From positions 1-12,234 of the forward strand of contig JAEWPB010000157.1 of the NCBI GenBank assembly GCA_023399465.1: 12,234 nucleotides of DNA. The letters are read 5' to 3'. The notes beneath the pieces are model-generated. The model searched no databases and was not told where the DNA came from. It saw only the letters and a list, made by a program, of their open reading frames with translations. The position numbers were made by a program, and so were the translations under genes. Of the stretch, positions 7,055 through 12,234 are shown piece by piece (the stretch's first letter is position 1; every line of letters begins with the position of its first letter). This DNA comes from Pseudomonadota bacterium. Its GTDB lineage: Bacteria; Pseudomonadota; Alphaproteobacteria; Rhizobiales; Rhizobiaceae.

Positions 7055-8326
7055 TCAATGTCGCAGCAGCGCGTGGATGACAGGGGCAGGGGAGTAGGTG
7101 CCCTCGCCGGCGCGCTCCGACAGGGCACGCAGATAACCACCCGGCGAGCGGATCGCCTCGGCGCGCTGCAGGATCGCAGCCACCGTCGCCGCCGCATTCT
7201 CGCTGCCCATCACTTCTTCGGCTTCCCGCCACGCGTCCGGCGAAATTCCCAGCACCGTCCGCACCAGCGCCGCCGCCTCGGCGAGATCCCGCCAGCTGCG
7301 GATCTCATGCTTGGCATAGCCGCGGATATCCGGGCAGGCCCGCAGGACCAGATCGAGCGGCACCTTGTTTCGCGGCGTCCGGGCCGCACCTGCGCCTTCG
7401 GCCATCCGCTTGGCCCGAGCAAGGCCCGCAGTGCCTACCGGTTGCTGCAAGCCGATGCTATCGGCAGATTCATCATCCAGGTCTGCCACGAGTTTGCCGC
7501 GGGTGTAGTCTTCATCCGCCGATTCAGAGTCAGAAGATGGAGTCTGGTTTGAATCATGTTTGTGACGCTCATTATGACCGTCATTGCCGTCCATATTTTC
7601 AGAAATATTCTGCTTTTTCAGCAGCTTCTCGCACATATCGCAAACTAGGCGCAGACCTGCCGCGATATTTGTCAGTTCCAGTCGGCCCAAACCACGGTTC
7701 GATGTGCCTTCATAGGGCTGAAATGCAGCAAACACCGCGTTCCAATCGTCAGCGAAATCGCCATCGAGTACAAATTCCAGTGTCTTGCGAATATCCCGCC
7801 GCAGCAGGGTGATTTCTTCCCTCAGCAGGGTGATCGCCTGGCGTTCCTCATTGACTGCATACGCGGCCTCCCCGATCTCGGCGACACGGGCAAGCAACGG
7901 CTTCAAATCGAACCCGAAGGCTTTGGAGATCGAGCCGTCGCCGTTGCGTCGGGCATAACGTTTGCCATTCGGACTGTCGCGGCGAAGGATAAGCCCCGCC
8001 TCGACCAGTTGCGCGAGACAACGACGCAACGTCGCTTCGGAAATCCCGTGGGCGCGACGGCCGAGCTCCGCATTCGACGGGAAAACCAGAAGATCGCTTT
8101 CCGTCGTCAGCTTTTCATCCGGGAAGAAGGACAGCAGTGCCGAAAGCACCGTCACCGCCCGGTCAGACAGGGCAAAACGGTGACGGGCAATGGTCAGGTC
8201 GCGGAGAACCTGCCACTTCCCCGCTTCGGCCTTCTCAGGGCAGGACGCGGCAACGTGCTGAGCTTTCAGCATGCCACGCGAAAGCCCACGCGCGCCAAAC
8301 GGCGTCGTCAGGTGTTCAACAGCCAT
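7055..8326 (-). CDS. repC: Plasmid replication initiator RepC
   Basis: The protein is 423 residues, close to the usual RepC length of about 400-440. RepC binds the origin and starts replication of repABC replicons. Diagnostic features: the N-terminal TTPFGxRxLS motif (7-16); a winged-helix DNA-binding region with FPSNAELGRRAHGISEATLR (82-101) and the LVEAGLILRRDSPNGKRYARR segment (107-127); a polar, AT-rich-encoded linker (about 234-290) where the family is variable; and the C-terminal SPGGYLRAL motif (394-402). The start is supported by the conserved N-terminal motif; its ribosome binding site is weak (GACACG), as expected for a gene held down by leader structure and an antisense RNA. It is the last gene of the operon, 338 bp after repB. 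Confidence 0.96.
   Translation of the reverse strand: MAVEHLTTPFGARGLSRGMLKAQHVAASCPEKAEAGKWQVLRDLTIARHRFALSDRAVTVLSALLSFFPDEKLTTESDLLVFPSNAELGRRAHGISEATLRRCLAQLVEAGLILRRDSPNGKRYARRNGDGSISKAFGFDLKPLLARVAEIGEAAYAVNEERQAITLLREEITLLRRDIRKTLEFVLDGDFADDWNAVFAAFQPYEGTSNRGLGRLELTNIAAGLRLVCDMCEKLLKKQNISENMDGNDGHNERHKHDSNQTPSSDSESADEDYTRGKLVADLDDESADSIGLQQPVGTAGLARAKRMAEGAGAARTPRNKVPLDLVLRACPDIRGYAKHEIRSWRDLAEAAALVRTVLGISPDAWREAEEVMGSENAAATVAAILQRAEAIRSPGGYLRALSERAGEGTYSPAPVIHALLRH
7548..7670. other. AT-rich candidate replication origin inside repC
   Basis: The middle of repC (codons about 219-260) is much more AT-rich than the rest of the gene, including a CATATTTTCAGAAATATTCT run and a small dyad CAGAA-ATA-TTCTG at 7,600-7,612. 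In repABC plasmids studied so far, oriV lies in an AT-rich segment within repC, so this is the natural candidate. No DnaA box consensus was seen. Confidence 0.55.
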
Positions 8327-8381
8327 CGTGTCATATAATTGCAGACGAGCAAAAGGCTCCGCAGACGCGGCGCAAAATCAA

Positions 8382-8410
8382 TTGACAAGTGATTCGCGGA
8401 AGACTATTCA
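8382..8410 (+). promoter_or_regulatory. Promoter of the repABC antisense RNA
   Basis: A perfect -35 box TTGACA (8,382-8,387) and a -10 box TATTCA (8,405-8,410) are separated by exactly 17 bp and point away from repC, opposite to the operon. Transcription should start near 8,417. Confidence 0.85.
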
Positions 8411-8416
8411 CATAGG

Positions 8417-8472
8417 TGCTAACGATATGAAGGCCTTCTTGGCGGTGCGCTGCTGAGGAGGTCTTTTCTTTT
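8417..8472 (+). ncRNA. ctRNA: antisense RNA controlling RepC (incompatibility RNA)
   Basis: This is a short transcript of about 55 nt in the repB-repC gap, antisense to the repABC mRNA leader of repC. It starts just after the TTGACA-N17-TATTCA promoter and ends at an intrinsic terminator: GGCCTTCTTGGC (8,432-8,443) pairs over 12 positions, four of them G-U, with GCTGAGGAGGTC (8,452-8,463) around an 8-nt loop, followed by TTTTCTTTT (8,464-8,472). In repABC plasmids this position and polarity hold a counter-transcribed RNA that binds the mRNA leader and lowers RepC synthesis, setting copy number and incompatibility. Exact ends are inferred. Confidence 0.85.
8432..8472 (+). terminator. Intrinsic terminator of the ctRNA
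   Basis: This is a 12-bp stem with an 8-nt loop (GGTGCGCT) and a T-rich tail TTTTCTTTT. The stem-loop is probably also the part of the RNA that pairs with the repC leader. Confidence 0.8.
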
Positions 8473-8540
8473 CTGCCCTTATCCTTTCCCAAGTATCAGA
8501 CCGGGGTCAGCCCGGAGTTCTTTGCCATGCCGGCCGGAAA

Positions 8541-8552
8541 CGCTGGCCAGCG
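8541..8552. repeat. 12-bp palindrome in the repB-repC gap
   Basis: CGCTGGCCAGCG is a perfect palindrome, with a second one, CCGGCCGG, just before it at 8,530-8,537. It lies in the repC leader beyond the ctRNA end. It may contribute to leader folding or bind a protein. Confidence 0.45.
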
Positions 8553-8664
8553 GTGCACGCCTACACACTAAATTCCACGACGATCGACACCGCCGCGAAC
8601 CAAGTAACACTCTAAAAATTCTACATAATTTCCCGTGTGGGAAATCCTGCAGCGCCAGCCCGCC

Positions 8665-9723
8665 CTAAGCCGAGCGGGCCAGAAATTCCTGGTGCAGTTC
8701 CCCGAGCCGCTGCTCGACGAAAAGCGCGAACCCCTTGTCGGTCAGGTTGAAGCGCGTCGAACTGCGCTTCTTCTCCACCGTTCCCAGCGATTCGCCGTTC
8801 AGGCCGAGCAGTGCGGACGCGTCGTTCCCGGCTTCGCCGTTCGCGCCCTTGTCGCTCGCTGCCTTCAGCATGTCAGAAAACCGCTCGTCGCTCGTGCGGT
8901 TCTGGAACGCCCGCGTGTCCTTCAGCCGCCGCATGCGGCCAACGGAAGACGAATCCTCCTTGACCACATTGTAGAGCTTCAGCCACTTGGTCCGGCCGAT
9001 CCTCGGCGCCGCGCCGATCGCCACCACGATGTCGTCGGGAATGACTTCGAGCGTGGTGCGGAAGCGGCTGACATCCGGCGGATGCAGCGACAGCGCTTCC
9101 ATCACCATTGCCGTGGGGTCCCGGCCGTTCTCGCGGGCGAAGACCTCGAGCTGCCGCGCAAACATCGCTTTTTCGATCCACGACAGATCCTGTCGCGCCG
9201 AATTCTCGATGCCCTGCGCAAGCAGCAGTTCCGCATCGGAGAGCTCGCGAATGATCGCCCGAACTTTCAGCCCGTCGCCGATCCTGGAAATTGCCCGGAT
9301 ACGGCGATGGCCGTAGATCGTCTGGTAGTGATTGGCGAGGGTCGGGTGCGGCCGCACCAGAACCGGTACTTCCTGCCCGGACTTGGCGATCGATTTCGCC
9401 AGCGCCTCGATAGCTTCATCGCTCTCTGCCCCCTCCATCCGGTCCGGATAGGGGGAGGGCTGTATCAGCGAAGGATCCAGTTCGACGACGCGACCGTCCT
9501 TGGTGATATGGGCAAGCGTATTCTTCAACGCCCCGACCGCGCCGGCGCTGACGCGCGGCTGGCCGGCATGATCATCACGCACCGGCGCAACCGGCGCCGG
9601 CGTCGCTAGCGGAGCCGGCACCACCGTTACATCTTCCGAGGTCGACTTCTGTTCCGGAGCAGCAACGGCGCCGGTCATCAGCGCACTCAGCATAGAATTG
9701 CGGGAGGAGGGCTTCTTGCTCAC
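8665..9723 (-). CDS. repB: Partition protein RepB (ParB family)
   Basis: The protein is 352 residues, normal for RepB. It is the centromere-binding partner of RepA: it binds parS and is segregated by the ATPase. The ParB N-terminal domain is clear: LDPSLIQPSPYPDR (82-95), EALAKSIAKSGQEVPVLVRP (106-125), the YGHRRIRA motif (137-144) and ENSARQDLSWIEKA (173-186). A helix-turn-helix region follows (about 200-225), then the RepB-specific C-terminal half. The start codon is GTG: its last two bases are the first two of the repA TGA stop, giving a 4-bp overlap that indicates translational coupling. A GGGGGC run lies just upstream as a weak ribosome binding site. Confidence 0.96.
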   Translation of the reverse strand: MSKKPSSRNSMLSALMTGAVAAPEQKSTSEDVTVVPAPLATPAPVAPVRDDHAGQPRVSAGAVGALKNTLAHITKDGRVVELDPSLIQPSPYPDRMEGAESDEAIEALAKSIAKSGQEVPVLVRPHPTLANHYQTIYGHRRIRAISRIGDGLKVRAIIRELSDAELLLAQGIENSARQDLSWIEKAMFARQLEVFARENGRDPTAMVMEALSLHPPDVSRFRTTLEVIPDDIVVAIGAAPRIGRTKWLKLYNVVKEDSSSVGRMRRLKDTRAFQNRTSDERFSDMLKAASDKGANGEAGNDASALLGLNGESLGTVEKKRSSTRFNLTDKGFALFVEQRLGELHQEFLARSA

Positions 9724-10943
9724 TTGCGCCCCCAGGACTGTTTCAGAAGATCCAGTACCTCACCATTCGCGGCATTGATCGACTCGAGCGCGCGATTGAG
9801 GGTCTCGCGACCGATGGCCGAACGCTCGATCTCATAGAGGCTCTTTCGCTCGATGCTCGCGTTGGCGATCGCGGTCGTCTCGACGATCGGGTGCTTCAGC
9901 ACCGCGTCGGTGAACAGGCTGCGCAGCAGTGCAACCACATGCAATTGCGGATGATCGTTCGGATCGTGGCGCGTCAGCGCAAACTTCAGGAAGTCGTGCT
10001 CGAGCCGCCCGCCGGCATCACGGATGACCGTCATCAGTTCGCCAGCCATGAGCAGGAATTGGCTCATCGAGGCCACGTCCAGCATTGCCGGATGCACGGT
10101 GACGAGCACCCCGGTCGCGGCAAACAGAGCACCCAGCGTCAGGAAGCCGAGCTGCGGCGGGCAGTCGATCACCACGACGTCGTAATTGGCTTCGACCTCG
10201 GAAATCGCGGTCGATACACGCTGGAAGAAGAGTTCGGCAGCGGCATCGCGATTGGCGAGCGCGCGGGGCGTATCGTGCTCGTATTCCGCCAGCTCGAGAT
10301 TGGCCGGAATGAGATCGATCCCGTCGAAATAGGTCGGGCGAACGATCTCGGCGGTCGGCCGGCGCAGGCTGTCGTAGCGCAGCGCGGCGTAGAGCGTTTC
10401 GTTCTGGCCGACATCGAATTCTGGCAGCAACCCGAACATCGAGGTCAGCGACGCCTGCGGGTCGAGATCGATCGCCAGGACGCGCAGGCCCTGAAGGGCG
10501 AGATAATGGGTCAGGTGGACCGACGTGGTGGTCTTGCCGGAGCCACCCTTGAAGTTCGAGACCGCGATCACCTGCAGCTTGTCGCCGGGGCGACGATGCG
10601 GAAGGATTTCCAGCGCGTCGGCGGGATTCGTGCGCTTGGTGGCGAAATGCGCCCGCAATTCGTTGATCTGCGCCAGCGTGAAGGCACGGCGGCCGTTCGC
10701 AAGCCGCTGCGGCTCCGGGCCACTGCCGGAGAGATCGAGAGTGCGAATGGAGGATTCCGACAGGCCGAGCATCTGTGCGACCTCGAGCGTCGTGAACGTC
10801 CGCAAGGTCTTGCGTGCTTCCGGCGGATAGAGAGCCATCCGCAACTGCGAGAGCTTGTCCGAGAGAAGTTCGGAATACCGGATGATCTTCTCCGGCGTTT
10901 CCTCTTTCTTCGTTTGCGGCAGTCCGTCCATTTCCAAACCCAT
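9720..10943 (-). CDS. repA: Partition ATPase RepA (ParA family)
   Basis: The protein is 407 residues, typical of RepA. With RepB it moves plasmid copies apart and, in the family, represses the repABC promoter. The N-terminus carries a MerR-like helix-turn-helix (FTTLEVAQMLGLSESSIRTL, 50-69). The ATPase domain starts at about residue 123 with the deviant Walker A motif FKGGSGKTTT (131-140), then IDLDPQASLT (158-167), the switch region DVVVIDCPPQLGF (255-267), and the C-terminal ALTRHDPND region. The first ATG lacks a good ribosome binding site; Met5 (10,931) is an alternative start that would remove only four residues. It is the first gene of the operon. Confidence 0.96.
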   Translation of the reverse strand: MGLEMDGLPQTKKEETPEKIIRYSELLSDKLSQLRMALYPPEARKTLRTFTTLEVAQMLGLSESSIRTLDLSGSGPEPQRLANGRRAFTLAQINELRAHFATKRTNPADALEILPHRRPGDKLQVIAVSNFKGGSGKTTTSVHLTHYLALQGLRVLAIDLDPQASLTSMFGLLPEFDVGQNETLYAALRYDSLRRPTAEIVRPTYFDGIDLIPANLELAEYEHDTPRALANRDAAAELFFQRVSTAISEVEANYDVVVIDCPPQLGFLTLGALFAATGVLVTVHPAMLDVASMSQFLLMAGELMTVIRDAGGRLEHDFLKFALTRHDPNDHPQLHVVALLRSLFTDAVLKHPIVETTAIANASIERKSLYEIERSAIGRETLNRALESINAANGEVLDLLKQSWGRK

Positions 10944-11038
10944 TCCCGATGTGATGCTTTTTTCGCTGAATGCTCAAAAATACCGTCAGCGGGGGTATGG
11001 CGCTGCAGGTGAGGATTTGTCCAGTATTTTTTGGCGGT

Positions 11039-11051
11039 TGTAAAGTTTACA
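11039..11051. promoter_or_regulatory. Palindrome upstream of repA, possible operator
   Basis: TGTAAA-G-TTTACA is a perfect dyad of 6-bp arms about 96 bp before the repA start. On the minus strand its TTTACA could also serve as a -35 element; no good -10 follows at the right spacing. RepA/RepB autorepression in this family acts in this region, which makes it a reasonable operator candidate. Confidence 0.45.
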
Positions 11052-11315
11052 CACACGCCGAGCCTGTAGCGGATTCCCCCATACGCGCCAAAGCTTCAAG
11101 GCTGCAGCCGCCGCTCCGCGCATATTCCGACGTAATATCAGCACGATAGCATGTCATCACGCCTGCGTGGGAGTGTTTCAGGGGAAGAGAGCGCCCCAAT
11201 CCGGCTATCCCCAAATAAGGCTGCATAAAGGCGGAGTGCGGTCGAATCAGGCCAAACCATGTCACAGCCTTCGCAACTGATTCCCGAACCGAGTCGCCCG
11301 GCCATCAGCAATGGG

Positions 11316-11329
11316 GTTCGCCCTCGAAC
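11316..11329. promoter_or_regulatory. GTTCG-N4-CGAAC dyad, parS-like
   Basis: A 14-bp dyad with GTT/AAC ends lies in the repA-upstream region. Known repABC parS sites are 16-bp palindromes of the form GTT...GC...AAC, so the ends agree but the length and centre do not. I saw no full match to that consensus around the operon. Confidence 0.25.
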
Positions 11330-11479
11330 GTGGGAGCCGCCAACGCCATTGCGCTTAGGTTGGTGCGGAGAAACCAGTATTTTACCCAGCCGGAACAGTC
11401 TACCTGCACCGAAACGGCACAAATTCTCACTGTCAGAAGTAACGATATCGATACTTCTCCCGACTAGCATTCGCACACC

Positions 11480-11490
11480 GACATGATGTC
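11480..11490. promoter_or_regulatory. GACAT-G-ATGTC dyad before the GGDEF gene
   Basis: An 11-bp palindrome ends 17 bp before the start codon, directly ahead of the GGGAAG ribosome binding site. It may be an operator or a leader hairpin; it is short enough to be chance. Confidence 0.25.
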
Positions 11491-11507
11491 ATTTGGGAAG
11501 AGTGAGA

Positions 11508-12234
11508 ATGATTTTCGACCAAGATTCCCTATTACTGGCACTCGGCTTTTCGGGAATTTGTCTCGCAGTCACACTATTCGGCAATTGGCTGATGGCGCGG
11601 CGGGAATCATTCCTCATAACCTGGGCTCTAGGCGTCCTTCTCCTGGTGGGGTCTTCATTCACCTATGGAGCCTATGGCAGCCACCAGACCCTGTCCGTAT
11701 GGATCATCTTTTATCTGCTTCTGGTCGGCGGCTTGTCCACGCTCACCGGGGCAGCCTATCAGTTCCGCACCGGAGAGCGCCCGCTCGCGTGGATTGGGAT
11801 TACTTTCACCGCTTCCTGCGCACTCGGAATTCCAGTGGCGCTTGCCGGCTATTCCGGGCTCGCAACGATCATCATGAACCTTGTGAGCGCGATCCTGCTC
11901 TTCACCGCCGCATGGCAGCACTGGAAAGGTCGCGCCGAAGCGCCTGGCGCCATCGCCGGCCTGGCAGCGCTCTACAGCGCCATCGCGATCACCTTTTTAT
12001 TGTGCGCCTGGATGATTGCCCAATCCGGCCAAATGGTAATCGACGAGCGCCCGAGCAACTGGGCCGAAGACCTGAACCTTCTCGCCTCCATCGCCGGGAT
12101 GACCGGCATCGGCGCGCTGTCCCTCGCCCTCAACCAGTTCCGGACGGCCAGGAACCATCGTCGGGATGCGGTGACCGACGCGTTGACCGGTCTGAAGAAC
12201 CGCCGCGCCCTCTTTTCACAGCACGCCGCCACCC
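11508..12234 (+). CDS. Membrane-bound GGDEF protein, probable diguanylate cyclase (partial)
   Basis: The 5' part of a gene cut by the right edge; 242 residues are visible. ATG follows GGGAAG with seven bases between. Residues about 1-212 hold some seven hydrophobic segments (near 8-28, 36-54, 63-84, 93-113, 117-135, 147-170, 190-208), a membrane sensor module. The GGDEF domain then begins: DAVTDALTGLKNRRALF (220-236) is the classic DxLTGLxNRR opening, whose first Asp contributes to binding. The catalytic GGDEF motif, which would show whether c-di-GMP is made, lies beyond the window. It is divergent from repA with a 564-bp gap, so it is separately transcribed. The product would link an envelope signal to motility or biofilm control. 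Confidence 0.88.
   Translation, partial: MIFDQDSLLLALGFSGICLAVTLFGNWLMARRESFLITWALGVLLLVGSSFTYGAYGSHQTLSVWIIFYLLLVGGLSTLTGAAYQFRTGERPLAWIGITFTASCALGIPVALAGYSGLATIIMNLVSAILLFTAAWQHWKGRAEAPGAIAGLAALYSAIAITFLLCAWMIAQSGQMVIDERPSNWAEDLNLLASIAGMTGIGALSLALNQFRTARNHRRDAVTDALTGLKNRRALFSQHAAT

Larger units (their letters stand above)
11052..11507. other. Non-coding region between repA and the GGDEF gene
   Basis: I see no supportable gene here. The few open frames on either strand overlap one another, lack ribosome binding sites and give unrecognisable products. The region holds two dyads (listed separately) and must contain the divergent promoter of the GGDEF gene. Confidence 0.55.

Noticed and set aside
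8635..9609. 324-codon plus-strand open frame over repB
   Set aside because: Shadow of repB; no recognisable motifs or ribosome binding site.
9652..9667. GTTCCGGAGCAGCAAC in repB as a parS site
   Set aside because: It has GTT and AAC ends and is 16 bp long, but it is not palindromic and the GC is off centre by one base.
9891..11012. 373-codon plus-strand open frame over repA
   Set aside because: It is antisense to a clear ParA gene and yields a low-complexity product rich in Arg, Gln and Glu; an artefact of GC-rich codons.
11138..11476. 112-codon minus-strand open frame upstream of repA
   Set aside because: No ribosome binding site, no motif, and a competing open frame on the other strand; more likely non-coding.
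1..12234. CRISPR array, tRNA or rRNA genes
   Set aside because: No regularly spaced direct repeats, no cloverleaf-like segments and no rRNA-like sequence were seen on reading the window.

Overview
The window looks like part of a low-copy replicon (plasmid or chromid) of an alphaproteobacterium. The key evidence is a complete repABC replication and partition operon on the minus strand, a module essentially confined to Alphaproteobacteria. High-GC coding sequence and an inner-membrane sensor/GGDEF gene fit that group. The sequence does not let me name a genus.

Layout: (1) Positions 1 to about 4,380 hold no intact gene. The block is a graveyard of decayed sequence, and pieces can be read only by switching frames. 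Two independent remnants of IS5-type DDE transposases (about 2,212-2,619 and 3,617-4,352, both plus strand) flank a frameshifted pseudogene of unknown function (2,965-3,596). Further left I see only short coding-like fragments. (2) At about 4,385 the sequence changes abruptly to intact genes: a secreted alpha/beta hydrolase (plus) and a membrane-anchored AraC-type regulator (minus). They are convergent and overlap by 44 bp at their 3' ends. (3) A 509-bp intergenic stretch carries three hairpins. (4) The repABC operon runs leftward from 10,943 to 7,055. repA and repB overlap by 4 bp, and the 338-bp repB-repC gap contains a well-formed antisense RNA gene (promoter, short transcript, intrinsic terminator). 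(5) A 564-bp non-coding region upstream of repA carries dyads that may be the repA operator or a partition site. (6) A divergent membrane-bound GGDEF protein gene runs off the right edge.

How it works together: RepA (ParA-type ATPase) and RepB (ParB-type) segregate the replicon and, in this family, repress their own operon. RepC initiates replication, probably at an AT-rich stretch inside its own gene. The antisense RNA limits RepC synthesis and so copy number. The hydrolase/AraC pair looks like a self-contained accessory module, possibly regulator plus target. I found no clearly new system. The most notable items are the sharply bounded decayed block beside intact maintenance genes, the ctRNA locus, and the membrane-anchored AraC/hydrolase pair.
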